Shown here one piece after another: positions 1 through 9,003 of a stretch of DNA of 62,700 nucleotides; the first letter of the stretch is position 1, and the number at the start of each line of letters is the position of its first letter. Made by a program: the position numbers and the translations under genes. The stretch is from DASRIA01 sp035650255. GTDB taxonomy: Bacteria > Actinomycetota > Thermoleophilia > Solirubrobacterales > JBBDJG01. The notes beneath the pieces are model-generated. The model ran no database searches and had not been told where the DNA came from. It saw nothing but the letters and a program-made list of their open reading frames with translations. Location of the stretch: the NCBI GenBank assembly GCA_035650255.1, contig DASRIA010000046.1:1-62700 (forward strand). Reading direction: 5' to 3'.

Positions 1-654
1 CGCGCCGAACAGCTGGCACACGGCGGGCTCGTCGCCGGGGTTGAGGACGGCGAGCACCTCGTCCCCCACCTCGATCAGCGTGTCGGCCTTGGGCACGAAT
101 CCCGTGCCGTTGCGCAGCACCGACACGACCAGGCAGCCGTCCGGCAGCTCCAGCTCCCCGATCGTGGAACCGGCGGCGGGCGCGCCGTCGGCCACCTCCA
201 GCTCGATGATCTCGAGCTGCTCCTGGCGCAGGTCCAGCAGGTGCACGAGCCCGTGGTGCGGGACCTCGTGCTCGATCAGGCGCAGGATCAGGTCAGTGGC
301 CGACACGACCGGCCGCACCCCGAGCAGCTCGAAGTGCTCCAGGTTGCGAGGGTTGTTGACGCGCGCGATCGTGTGCTCGACGAGGTACTTCTCCTTTGCC
401 ACCTGGCAGATCAGCATGTTGTCCTCGTCGTCTCCGGTGACGGCGACGACCATGTCGGCGCGCACGATCCCGGCGCGCTCCAGGACCCAGAGCTCCGAGG
501 CGTCGCCGTGCTGAACGCTGTGCTCGAGCTCCTCCTCCACGACCAGATAGCGGTTCCGGTCCGACTCGATCAGCGTCACCTCGTGGCCTTCGCCGATCAG
601 CTCCCTGGCGAGGTTCCATCCGACCTTCCCGGCGCCGGCGATGATGATGTACAT
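1..654 (-). CDS. trkA: TrkA-family potassium uptake regulator (RCK), C-terminus cut by window edge
   Basis: Cytoplasmic NAD-binding gating subunit of a K+ uptake system. The visible 218 residues begin MYIIIAGAGKVG, a Rossmann GxGxxG dinucleotide-binding loop. An acidic residue ends beta-2 (TLIES), and the pattern VVAVTGDDEDNM is typical of TrkA-N. From about residue 140 the sequence passes into a TrkA-C-like ligand-binding part. The ATG overlaps the TGA of the upstream trkA gene by one base (TGATG), so the two are translationally coupled. Two separate single-RCK subunits in tandem resemble CeoB/CeoC of mycobacteria (family knowledge). The true end lies outside the window. Confidence 0.9.
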   Translation of the reverse strand, partial: MYIIIAGAGKVGWNLARELIGEGHEVTLIESDRNRYLVVEEELEHSVQHGDASELWVLERAGIVRADMVVAVTGDDEDNMLICQVAKEKYLVEHTIARVNNPRNLEHFELLGVRPVVSATDLILRLIEHEVPHHGLVHLLDLRQEQLEIIELEVADGAPAAGSTIGELELPDGCLVVSVLRNGTGFVPKADTLIEVGDEVLAVLNPGDEPAVCQLFGA

Positions 655-1103
655 CAGGTGGAAGCCTCCGGGATCCCGCTGCCCTCGCCGATCACGGCCT
701 CGCTCAGCATGTCGATGGCCACCTGCGTGGGACAGACCGTGTGCAGGCCCTGCTGGTGGTACCAGTCCGCGCGGTACGGATCGAGCACGCGCACGACTAC
801 CTTGGGAACCTGGAACCGCTTCTTCGCCAGCTGCGCGACGATGATGTTCGTGTTGTCGCCGTCGGTGGAGCACACCACGACGTCGGCGCGCTCGATGCCC
901 GCTGCGTTGAGCGCGTCCACCTCGAGCGCGGTGCCGACGGTGAACCGCCCGCCGGCGTCCTCCCAGCTCTGGTCCATGTCGTGGTCGAGCAGCGCGTGGG
1001 CCTCCTGGTTCTCGTCCAGCACGCTGACCTCGTGTCCCTGGCGCAGGGTGCGCTTCGCGATGGCCGAGCCCACGCGGCCGCAGCCGACGATCACGACGAA
1101 CAT
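654..1103 (-). CDS. trkA: TrkA-N domain potassium uptake protein
   Basis: 149-residue NAD(H)-binding regulator. The N-terminus MFVVIVGCGRVGSAIA carries the GxGxxG loop, followed by SVLDEN (acidic end of beta-2) and ADVVVCSTDGDNTN. The protein is a single TrkA-N domain with a short tail and no full TrkA-C domain, so it probably works with the adjacent second TrkA. It lies 49 bp downstream of an APC-type permease with a universal-stress-like tail and overlaps the next trkA start. The arrangement suggests that both RCK subunits gate the neighbouring permeases. That partnership is inferred from gene order only. Confidence 0.9.
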   Translation of the reverse strand: MFVVIVGCGRVGSAIAKRTLRQGHEVSVLDENQEAHALLDHDMDQSWEDAGGRFTVGTALEVDALNAAGIERADVVVCSTDGDNTNIIVAQLAKKRFQVPKVVVRVLDPYRADWYHQQGLHTVCPTQVAIDMLSEAVIGEGSGIPEAST

Positions 1104-1152
1104 GGCGGCCTCTCGGGTCGTGGGGCGGGCGACGTCTCGGGCATTCCCCTGC

Positions 1153-3195
1153 TCATTCGGAACGAGTTCCTCCGGTCATTAAATCCAACTCCCCATTCTG
1201 CACGTGCTCCACCGCCCCTGCGCCGTCCGGGGGCGCGGTGACGAGCACCCGGCAAGGGCTCTTCTCCAGCACATAGGCGGTGACCTCCCCGAGCTCGCTC
1301 TGGCGGGCCCCCGCGATGCCGCCCAGGAGGCCGCCTCCCTTGATCTTCGACGGCGGCTCCGCGCCGATCACGATCGCCTCGGACCGGCGGTCACGAGCCG
1401 CCTCGACGATCGCGGCTCCCTCCGTGCGGCCGCGCACCTGGTCGACGTTCACGGTCACTCCCTCGTACTGCTCGCCCACCTGCCTCGCCCGCTGCAGGGC
1501 GGCATCCGCCCGTGCCACCCGCTGCTCGGGAAGCTGGGCGTCGAGAGGCAGCGACATCGGGACGACGTGGACGTAGACCGCATCGATCGTCGCGCCGCCG
1601 CTGCCGGGGTCGCTCGCCAGCTGCCCGGCCGTGCTCATGATGTCGTCGTCCAGCTGCTCGCCGAACACGGGCACGAGGATGCGCGCGTACTCGACCTCGG
1701 GCTCCACCGACATCCGCTCGGCCGGGACCTCGACCAAGCGGGTCAGCGACAGCCCTTCGCGCGAGCGATACACCACGTAGAGGAGGAGCCCGAACGCCAT
1801 CCACGCCGACCCGAAGAGCCGCGCCTCGTCGTGGTAGAAGAACGTCCCGATCCAGGCGGCCACCGACAGCACGGCGCCGATCACGGCCGGCACGGGCAGC
1901 TCCTTGCCGCGCACCCTCACGTTCAACGGGACCTTGTATCCGCGCCGGCGGTTCGGCTCCTTGAAGCGCAGTGCGCACACCGACAGGTGCGCCAGGGAGA
2001 ACGCGATCAGCGCGCCGTAGGCGAACATGCCGGCCAGCAGCTCGATGTCGAGCGGGATCACGAGCGCGAACGACAGCACCGCGAAGATCGAGATCAGGAT
2101 CCACGGCGTCCCGTAGCGCGGGTGCAGGCGCGCCACGCCTCTGGGAATCTGGCGGTGGGTCGCGAGCGTGTAGGCGGTCCGCGCGATGCCGACCATTCCG
2201 GCGTTGGCGGCCTGGCTCAACACGAGCATCGCGACGAGCGCCACCGCATACCCGAGCAGCTCGCCCGCGAAGCCCCCGGTGAGCGCCTCCACGACTCCGA
2301 GCACCGGCGCTTCGATGTACCGCCCTCCCAGCTCGGTGCCGTAGCCGCCGGTCTGGTTGTCGACCGACATCGGGACTCCCTGTCCCACCGGCAGCGCCAT
2401 CAGCGCGACGACCGACATGCCCACGAAGACGAGCAGCACGACCGCGGCTCCCGCGCCCACGGTGCGCCGCAACGCCTCCCTGCCGACGCGGACCTCGGGG
2501 GCCAGGTTGGCGGCCGCCTCGATGCCCGTGAACGCGATCACGGCGACCGTCATGCCGAAGATCAGGTCCGCCCAGGTCGGCACGTCGCCGAGCTGTACGT
2601 TGTCGGTGATCGCGCCCGGGTCGAACGCCGTCGCCAGCCCCAGGCCCACGATCATCAGCACCAGGGCCATGTCGACGATCGACAGCGCGATGGTCCGCTG
2701 TCCCCGCGGCGCCTTGCCGAGATAGTTGTAGCGCGCGACGAGGAACAGGACCCCGAGCGCGATCGCGAGGGTGAGGCCGTCGTCGCCGAACTCGCCCCAG
2801 AACGCCGTCAGGTAGTGGCCGATCGAGAGCGTGCTGATCGCGATCAGGATCAGGAAGTCGAGCAGGATGGCCCACCCCGCCACGAAGCTGAGCAGCTCGT
2901 TGAAGGCGTACCGCGCCATCACCGCCGATCCGCCGCGCTCCGGATAGAGCGTCATGCCCTCGAAGTAGGTGAGCGTCGTGACGACGAACAGGATCCCCGC
3001 GATCAGGAAGACGAGCGGCGTGAGGCCGAGGGCGAATGCGGCGACCACCCCGAGCGCGAAGTAGATCGAGGAGCCGACGGTGCTGTACGCAGTCGCGAAG
3101 AGGCGAGGCGTGCCGACGCCGCGCTCGACCGCGACGAAGGCCTCTCGCCGCAGCCGCGGAGCCGCGTCGCCCCCTGGCAGCGAAGGACGGTCCAT
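1153..3195 (-). CDS. APC-superfamily permease with C-terminal universal stress protein domain
   Basis: 680-residue inner-membrane transporter. Residues about 30-480 hold some twelve hydrophobic helices of the amino acid-polyamine-organocation fold, with a glycine-rich TM1 region (TAYSTVGSSIYFALG) and a conserved FTGIEAAANLAPEV segment. Residues about 505-660 resemble UspA, with a start near YARILVPVFG and an end near VLEKSPCRVLV. APC transporters with cytosolic tails include the potassium importer KimA of Bacillus, and linkage to two TrkA genes makes K+ import a reasonable guess. An amino-acid substrate is the alternative. It is second in a four-gene minus-strand run. Confidence 0.85.
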   Translation of the reverse strand: MDRPSLPGGDAAPRLRREAFVAVERGVGTPRLFATAYSTVGSSIYFALGVVAAFALGLTPLVFLIAGILFVVTTLTYFEGMTLYPERGGSAVMARYAFNELLSFVAGWAILLDFLILIAISTLSIGHYLTAFWGEFGDDGLTLAIALGVLFLVARYNYLGKAPRGQRTIALSIVDMALVLMIVGLGLATAFDPGAITDNVQLGDVPTWADLIFGMTVAVIAFTGIEAAANLAPEVRVGREALRRTVGAGAAVVLLVFVGMSVVALMALPVGQGVPMSVDNQTGGYGTELGGRYIEAPVLGVVEALTGGFAGELLGYAVALVAMLVLSQAANAGMVGIARTAYTLATHRQIPRGVARLHPRYGTPWILISIFAVLSFALVIPLDIELLAGMFAYGALIAFSLAHLSVCALRFKEPNRRRGYKVPLNVRVRGKELPVPAVIGAVLSVAAWIGTFFYHDEARLFGSAWMAFGLLLYVVYRSREGLSLTRLVEVPAERMSVEPEVEYARILVPVFGEQLDDDIMSTAGQLASDPGSGGATIDAVYVHVVPMSLPLDAQLPEQRVARADAALQRARQVGEQYEGVTVNVDQVRGRTEGAAIVEAARDRRSEAIVIGAEPPSKIKGGGLLGGIAGARQSELGEVTAYVLEKSPCRVLVTAPPDGAGAVEHVQNGELDLMTGGTRSE

Positions 3196-3239
3196 CTCTC
3201 GCGATTAAAGCAGCCGGTCTAGATCGCTAGACCCCGGCG

Positions 3240-5189
3240 CTAGACCGCGGCGCGATCCCGCGCCGGGCGGCGCTCGCGGAGAGGCTTGGCGGGGACGGAG
3301 TCGACGATCACCCGGCAGGGCCGCTTGGCGAGCACGACCTCGAGGGTCTTGCTCAGCAACTTGCCCGACGGCCGCCGCTCGGGCATCGGCATCACGATCG
3401 CCTGCGAGCGGGCATCGACCGCCTCGCGCACGATGCGGTGGCCGGCCTCGTCGGGACGCACCTTCGCAATGCGGCCCCGCACTCGCTGGCCGCGCGCCGC
3501 CCATTGACGTGCCGCCTCGATCACCGCCTGCGCGGTCGCCTCGGCCTGCGGCAGCTCCGCGTTGATGTCGAGGTGCTGCGGAACGGTGATCGTCGTGATC
3601 ACCCGCACGTCACCGCCCCTGTGGGAGGCGAGCTTGAGCGCCGTGGCCATCGCGTCCTCGGAGTACGTCCCTTCCTCGAAGGCGACCAGCACGGCGGCGT
3701 ACCGGACCGGCTCGGCGCCGACGACCGGCGGCAGCTTCACCTTGCTCGTCTCGGCCAGCGGCAGGCCCTTGCGCTTGCGATAGGCGTAGTAGCTCACCAA
3801 GCCGACCGCCATCCAGCCCATGCCGACGAAGAGCGTCGTGGTGTAGAGGCTCATCACGGCGATCCAGGCGGCGAACGTCCCCAGCCCCCCGACCACGGCG
3901 AAGATCGGGATGTCGACGCCGTGCACGCGCACGTTGAGCGGGGCGCGGTACCAGGCCTCCTCGCGCTCGACCTCCACGTCGCCGGGGAGCTTGCGCATCC
4001 GGCTGCGCGCCAAGCGCCAGCGCAGCACGACCAGCGCCCCGTGCGCGATCGTGAACGACAGCATCGCGCCGAATGCGTACAGCGTCGCGAGGAAGTCGGC
4101 CTGCCCCGGGATCATCACGATGCACGCGATTGCGCCGAACACCCCGATCGCGACGGCCGGCGTGCGGAATCGCGGGCTGATCCGGCGCAGCCCGTCGGGC
4201 AGCTGCTGATACTGCCCCATGGAGTAGGTCAGCCGGCTCACGCCGAAGATGCCGGCGTTCGACGCGATCACCAGGATCGTGGCGGCCAGGACCCCGACGT
4301 AGTACTCCGCCGCCGTCTGCAGGAAACCCAGGTTCATGTTCTCGACGATGCCCAGGATCGGATCCCCCGCGTACGTGGTGGCGAGCTCGGTCGTATAGCC
4401 GTCGGCCGTCTGCGTGACGGGCAACGCGGACAGCGCCACGGCCGGCAGGCCCGCGTAGATGACCATCACGGCGAGCACGACGAGCGCCATCGCCCGCGGG
4501 ATCAGCTTGCGCGGCTCGCGGGCCTCCTCCGCGAGATTGGAGATGGTCTCGATCCCCGTGTAGGAGATCATCGCGATCGTGATCGACAGGACGAAGTCGC
4601 CGACGGTGGGCGCCGTCCACAGATGGATGTTGTCGATCAGGGTCCCGAAGTTAAGGACCAGGAACACGCCCAGCAGCAGGAGCAGCAGCTGCGTCGCGAA
4701 GTCGATCACCGCCAGCAGGAAGTTCAGCCGTGCCGACTCCGTGACGCCCACGATGTTGATCGCCGACAGCAGCACGACGATCACGATCCCGCCGATCACG
4801 TCGCCGGGGCTCTCGCCGAGCGGCTCCCAGAACACGGCCAGGTAATGCGGCACGAAGAAGGCCGAGATGGCGACCGTGATGATGTAGTTGAGCATCTGGC
4901 CCCACGCGGCGAAGAAGCTCACGAGCTCGTTGAACGCGCGCCGCGCGAAGCTCGACGACCCGCCCGCCTCCGGGAAGTTCGTGGCCGCCTCCGCATAGGT
5001 CATCGCGGTCATCACGAAGAGGCCGCCGGCGATCAGGTAGACGACCGGCGTCATGCCGAGCGCGAATGCCGCCACCAGCCCCAGCGCGTAGTAGATCGAC
5101 GACCCAACGTTGCCGTAGGCCGTCGAGAACAGGGCACCGGTCCCGAGCACGCGCTCGAGTCCCAGTCCCTTGGGTCGGAAGCGAGCCAT
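3240..5189 (-). CDS. APC-superfamily permease with C-terminal USP-like domain (paralogue)
   Basis: 649-residue paralogue of the next gene, with the same architecture. The APC membrane part covers about residues 15-470 (STAYGNVGSSIYYALG in TM1, SYTGIETISNLAEEAREP in mid-protein). A UspA-like tail follows from about residue 500 (YAAVLVAFEEG to LAKRPCRVIVDS). Only 44 bp separate it from the second permease, so the two are probably co-transcribed with the trkA pair. Its start is the upstream end of this operon. Two tandem paralogues may form a heteromer or differ in affinity, which cannot be decided here. No signal peptide is present, as expected for an APC protein. Confidence 0.85.
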   Translation of the reverse strand: MARFRPKGLGLERVLGTGALFSTAYGNVGSSIYYALGLVAAFALGMTPVVYLIAGGLFVMTAMTYAEAATNFPEAGGSSSFARRAFNELVSFFAAWGQMLNYIITVAISAFFVPHYLAVFWEPLGESPGDVIGGIVIVVLLSAINIVGVTESARLNFLLAVIDFATQLLLLLLGVFLVLNFGTLIDNIHLWTAPTVGDFVLSITIAMISYTGIETISNLAEEAREPRKLIPRAMALVVLAVMVIYAGLPAVALSALPVTQTADGYTTELATTYAGDPILGIVENMNLGFLQTAAEYYVGVLAATILVIASNAGIFGVSRLTYSMGQYQQLPDGLRRISPRFRTPAVAIGVFGAIACIVMIPGQADFLATLYAFGAMLSFTIAHGALVVLRWRLARSRMRKLPGDVEVEREEAWYRAPLNVRVHGVDIPIFAVVGGLGTFAAWIAVMSLYTTTLFVGMGWMAVGLVSYYAYRKRKGLPLAETSKVKLPPVVGAEPVRYAAVLVAFEEGTYSEDAMATALKLASHRGGDVRVITTITVPQHLDINAELPQAEATAQAVIEAARQWAARGQRVRGRIAKVRPDEAGHRIVREAVDARSQAIVMPMPERRPSGKLLSKTLEVVLAKRPCRVIVDSVPAKPLRERRPARDRAAV

Positions 5190-5233
5190 CTAGAAGGGGG
5201 CGGGCGTCAGATGCGGGTGGAGCTGGGTGGAAC

Positions 5234-6274
5234 CTAGAGACCGTACCGCCGCAGGAAGCTGGAAAGGCGCTTGCGGAACGTCTTCGCCGAGCGCTCCAGC
5301 GGCACTCCGTGCCCGGTGTTGCCGAGGAGCAGCGCCTTGCCCTTCGAGAACCGGTCCGCCTGCGCCTCACACCCGAAGCCGGCGTACAGCACGTCGTTGC
5401 GGCCGCAGGCCACCAGGACGGGGAACTTCACCTTCCCGACGTTGGCCGCCTGGCGCTGGATCGTGTCGATCAGCGAGTAGTTGTCGCCGCAGGGGTCCGC
5501 GTAGTGGAGCGGGATCGCGGCGTCCTGCACGGCCTTCGGAGCGCTGCGGAACATCGTGCTGCGGAACCCCGCGTCGGTGCGGCCGAAGAGCGCGTAGTCG
5601 GTGAGCCCCGGGAAGGGGTCGCCGCCCTTGTCGCAGGCGATCCGCTGGAACCCGAACTCGTCGTTGCCGCGCGGGAGGTTCGAGTACGAGAACCCGACCA
5701 CGACGAGCGCGCGCAGGTCCCGGTAGGAGTAGGCCTCGGTGATCGCGATCTGCCCGGCGGCGGAGTGCCCCGCGATCGCGACGCGCTTGAACTTCCGCGG
5801 CGCGCCGCCCGTCACCGTGTAGGCGCCGGCCTTCAACTGAGCCACGATCTGATGCGCGATGTCGGCCTGTGAGCCGATGCAGGTGGCCTTGCCCGACGTC
5901 GGCTTGTCGCTGGCGCCGTATCCGAGCCGGTCGATGCTCACCGACACGTGGTTGGCCCGCGCCATCCCGCGCACGAAGCTGTAGCGCTTCTTGAGCGGCT
6001 GGAAGTTCCACAGCCACTCGCCCAGGCCCAGGCCGTGCAGGTAGAGCGTGACTCCCGGGCGCTTGAACGACCGCGGCCCTGTGATGTGGCCCCGCACCGT
6101 GTAGGTCGCGCCGTCCGGCGTGCACGGCGCGATCGCAGTGTTGGTGTTCTTGACCTGGAAGGCCACCGGGACAGAGGCGACCTTCACCGCTTTGGCCTGC
6201 GCCTCGGCCGTGCCGCACAGCGCGGCCAGGAGCAACGCCGCTGTTGCTGCTGCGCTGGCCCGCTGTCGACGCGT
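5234..6274 (-). CDS. Secreted alpha/beta-hydrolase, apparently with an ACG start
   Basis: Alpha/beta-hydrolase fold: an oxyanion-type LYLHGLGLGEW near residue 80, a nucleophile elbow GHSAAGQ, and a late GNTGHGVPLE that supplies the catalytic His. Substrate unknown. A TTG at 6235 would start inside the signal peptide and leave only MLLAALCG. Reading 13 codons further gives RRQRASAAATAALLLAALCG, a full basic and hydrophobic signal ending near AEAQA. The codon there is ACG at 6274, six bases after AGGAGA, which overlaps the hppA stop. I therefore place the start at ACG. A mutated or mis-sequenced ATG is possible. Conventional annotation would give 6235. Confidence 0.75.
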   Translation of the reverse strand, partial: TRRQRASAAATAALLLAALCGTAEAQAKAVKVASVPVAFQVKNTNTAIAPCTPDGATYTVRGHITGPRSFKRPGVTLYLHGLGLGEWLWNFQPLKKRYSFVRGMARANHVSVSIDRLGYGASDKPTSGKATCIGSQADIAHQIVAQLKAGAYTVTGGAPRKFKRVAIAGHSAAGQIAITEAYSYRDLRALVVVGFSYSNLPRGNDEFGFQRIACDKGGDPFPGLTDYALFGRTDAGFRSTMFRSAPKAVQDAAIPLHYADPCGDNYSLIDTIQRQAANVGKVKFPVLVACGRNDVLYAGFGCEAQADRFSKGKALLLGNTGHGVPLERSAKTFRKRLSSFLRRYGL

Positions 6275-6284
6275 GAGAGGTCTC

Positions 6285-8345
6285 CTAGATGATGAACGGC
6301 ACGATCAGGAGCGCGACGATGTTCGCGACCTTGATCATCGGGTTGATCGCGGGACCCGCCGTGTCCTTGTACGGATCTCCGACGGTATCACCCGTGACCG
6401 CGGCCGCGTGCGCTTCGGAGCCCTTGCCGCCGAACGCGCCGTCCTCGATCAGCTTCTTGGCGTTGTCCCACGCGCCGCCGCCCGAGGTCATCGAGACAGC
6501 CACGAACAGACCGGTGATGATCACGCCGATCAGCAGGCCGCCCAGCGCCTGGTACGACAGGATGCCGACTATCACCGGGACCACGATGGGGATCAGCGAG
6601 GGAATGATCATCTCCCGCTGCGCCCGCGCAGTCACGATCGCTACGCACGTCGCATAGTCGGGCTTGTCGGTGCCCTCCATGATGCCCGGCTTCTCGCGGA
6701 ACTGGCGCCGCACCTCCTCGACCACCTGGCCGCCGGCGCGGCCCACCGCTTCGATCGCGAACGCGGCAAAGAGGTACACCATCATGCCGCCGATGAGGAG
6801 CCCGATCAGCACCTCGGGCGTCGCAAGGTCGAACGACTTCACCACCTTGTCGCCGGCCTCCTCGACCAGCTCCTCGCGCCAGCTCACGAACAGCACGAGG
6901 GCGGCCAGGGCGGCCGAGCCGATCGCGTATCCCTTCGTGACGGCCTTCGTCGTGTTCCCCACCGCGTCGAGGGGGTCGGTGACTGCGCGCACGTCCTCGG
7001 GCAGGTCCGCCATCTCGGCGATGCCGCCGGCGTTGTCGGTGATCGGCCCGAACGCGTCGAGCGCGACGATCAGGCCGGTCATCGAGAGCTGCGCCATCAC
7101 AGCGACGCCGATCCCGTAGATCCCGGCCAGCTCGTTGGCGCCCAGGATGCCGAGCGCGATCAGGATCGCGGGCGCGGCCGTGGACTGCAGGCCCTGCGCG
7201 AGCCCCTGGATGATGTTCGTCGCGTGGCCGGTGACGGATGCCTGGCTGATCGTCTTGACCGGGCGGAACCTGGTCGACGTGTAGAAGTCGGTGATGACGA
7301 AGATCAGGCCGGTGATGGCGAGCCCGATCAGCGTGCAGAGCCACAGGTCCGTGGTCGACGGCGCCGCGACGTCCACGTTCTTCGTGGTGAGGTTGTCCAT
7401 CAGCCAGTCCGTGACCGGCAGGAACGCCGCGGCTGCGATCACAGCGCTCACGAACACGCCCTGGTAGAGCGCGCGTTCCACGCTCCCGGCGCTGGTCGTG
7501 CGAGTGGCGAGGGCGCCGACCACCGATGCGAGGATCGACACGGCACCGAGCACCAGCGGGTAGATCGCCACCTCGCGCTGCTCGTTGAACGTGAGGACAC
7601 CCAGCAGCATCACGGCGACAGCGGTGACGGCGTAAGTCTCGAAGAGGTCGGCCGCCATGCCTGCGCAGTCGCCGACGTTGTCGCCCACGTTGTCGGCGAT
7701 CACGGCCGGGTTGCGGGGGTCGTCCTCGGGGATGCCCGCCTCGACCTTCCCGACCAGGTCGGCGCCCACGTCGGCGGCCTTGGTGAAGATGCCGCCGCCG
7801 AGTCGCGCGAAGACCGAGATGAGGCTGCCGCCGAACCCGAGGCCGATCAGCGCGTCGATCGCCTCCTTGTCGCTCTCGTCGGCCAGGATCAGGATCCCGT
7901 AGAAGCCCGCGACGCCCAGCAGGGCGAGGCCCACCACCAGCAATCCCGTGACGGAGCCGCCCTTGAAGGCGACGTCGAAAGCCCGGCCCACACCGCTGCG
8001 CGCCGCCTCGGCGACGCGCGAGTTCGCGCGCACCGACACGTTCATCCCGATGTAGCCCGCCGCCGCCGAGAAGCTGCCGCCGATGATGAAGCCGATCGCC
8101 GTCTTCACGTCCAGCGCGATCGCCAGCGCGATCACGATCACGATGGCGACCATGCCGATGATCGTGTACTGGCGGTTCAGGTACGCGGCCGCGCCTTCCT
8201 GCACCGCCTTGGAGATCGACTGCATCTGCTCGTTGCCCGGCGACTGGGCCAGCAGCCAGCGGGTGGTCACGGCGCCGTAGATGACGGCGACGCCGGCGCA
8301 AGCGAGCGCCACCACGACGCCCCAGTCGGTCAAGAATTCGGTCAC
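6285..8345 (-). CDS. hppA: Membrane-bound proton-translocating pyrophosphatase (K+-independent type)
   Basis: 686-residue, about sixteen-helix enzyme that hydrolyses pyrophosphate and pumps protons across the cytoplasmic membrane. The catalytic signatures GADLVGKVEAGIPEDDPRNP and DNVGDNVGDCAGMAADLFE are intact, as is the C-terminal GDTVGDPYKDTAGPAINP. The diagnostic segment reads GNTTKAVTKG. Lys then Thr at the positions called 460 and 463 in family literature mark the K+-independent class. The start is GTG, nine bases after GGAGGG. The leader between this start and the possible -10 TACACT near 8455 is about 110 nt. The hydrolase follows at once, with its ribosome site overlapping the hppA stop. 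Confidence 0.97.
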   Translation of the reverse strand: MTEFLTDWGVVVALACAGVAVIYGAVTTRWLLAQSPGNEQMQSISKAVQEGAAAYLNRQYTIIGMVAIVIVIALAIALDVKTAIGFIIGGSFSAAAGYIGMNVSVRANSRVAEAARSGVGRAFDVAFKGGSVTGLLVVGLALLGVAGFYGILILADESDKEAIDALIGLGFGGSLISVFARLGGGIFTKAADVGADLVGKVEAGIPEDDPRNPAVIADNVGDNVGDCAGMAADLFETYAVTAVAVMLLGVLTFNEQREVAIYPLVLGAVSILASVVGALATRTTSAGSVERALYQGVFVSAVIAAAAFLPVTDWLMDNLTTKNVDVAAPSTTDLWLCTLIGLAITGLIFVITDFYTSTRFRPVKTISQASVTGHATNIIQGLAQGLQSTAAPAILIALGILGANELAGIYGIGVAVMAQLSMTGLIVALDAFGPITDNAGGIAEMADLPEDVRAVTDPLDAVGNTTKAVTKGYAIGSAALAALVLFVSWREELVEEAGDKVVKSFDLATPEVLIGLLIGGMMVYLFAAFAIEAVGRAGGQVVEEVRRQFREKPGIMEGTDKPDYATCVAIVTARAQREMIIPSLIPIVVPVIVGILSYQALGGLLIGVIITGLFVAVSMTSGGGAWDNAKKLIEDGAFGGKGSEAHAAAVTGDTVGDPYKDTAGPAINPMIKVANIVALLIVPFII

Positions 8346-8493
8346 GGGTTAAAGCCCTCCAGGTGTCGGATCATGCGGCCGCGCGGCATCGGAGCCGCCG
8401 CGGGGAGACAGCGCGGGCTGCCGGAGGAGCTGACCCCCGGCTGCCCTAAAAGCCGGCGGAGTGTATCGGTCGCCGCCGGATGAACGGCTCTGG

Positions 8494-9003
8494 TCAGGTC
8501 TTGGTGCCCGGCGGCACCCACAGCCCGCCGGACTCGCCGGGCCCGGCCGGGCGCCTGGGTGGCTGCGGCGGCGCCCCGGGCGCGGATTCCTGCCCCTGGG
8601 CCCCTCCGGGGCCTGCCGCCGCGCCGGTCTCACCCGGTGCGGGGGCTCCTTCGGCCCGGGCGATCTGCGCATACGCCATCTGAAGCTGGGACAGCGCGTC
8701 CCGCACCGGGCGCATCTGCTCGGCATCGAGCTGCTCCAGGATCGGGAGCAGCGCCCGCACGCCCTCGATGGCGAGCCGCGCCTGCTCGACGTCGCGCATG
8801 TCCTCGGTGTCGGGAGTCAGGCCCAGGCGCTGGCCGCCGAGGTTCACGAGGCTGACGATCGTCTGCAGCAGCACGTCCGGGACGGTGATGCGGCGCAGCT
8901 CCTCCTCGAGCCGGGCCCGCATCTCCTCCTCGGTCATGTGCTCGTGTTCATGTCCCGCGTGCTCGTGGTCATGTTCGTGGTCGTGTTCGTGGTCGTGCGT
9001 CAC
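8494..9003 (-). CDS. DUF1844 protein with histidine-rich N-terminus
   Basis: 169-residue cytoplasmic protein. The first 22 residues after the GTG start are almost only His, Asp and Glu in an HDHEHDHEH pattern, a probable Zn/Ni-binding tract. Residues about 40-110 match the DUF1844 core (ITVPDVLLQTIVSLVNLG, then DVEQARLAIEGVRALLPIL). The C-terminal 55 residues are Pro/Gly/Ala-rich and probably disordered. The GTG overlaps the TGA of the upstream ligase gene (GTGA) with GGGAGGG before it, so the pair is translationally coupled. DUF1844 has no established activity. A metal-handling role would be inference from the tract alone. Confidence 0.85.
   Translation of the reverse strand: MTHDHEHDHEHDHEHAGHEHEHMTEEEMRARLEEELRRITVPDVLLQTIVSLVNLGGQRLGLTPDTEDMRDVEQARLAIEGVRALLPILEQLDAEQMRPVRDALSQLQMAYAQIARAEGAPAPGETGAAAGPGGAQGQESAPGAPPQPPRRPAGPGESGGLWVPPGTKT

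Noticed and set aside
5190..5233. c-di-AMP (ydaO) riboswitch before the putative K+ operon
   Set aside because: Only 44 bp separate the first permease from the next gene, too short for this riboswitch, and no core motif is visible.
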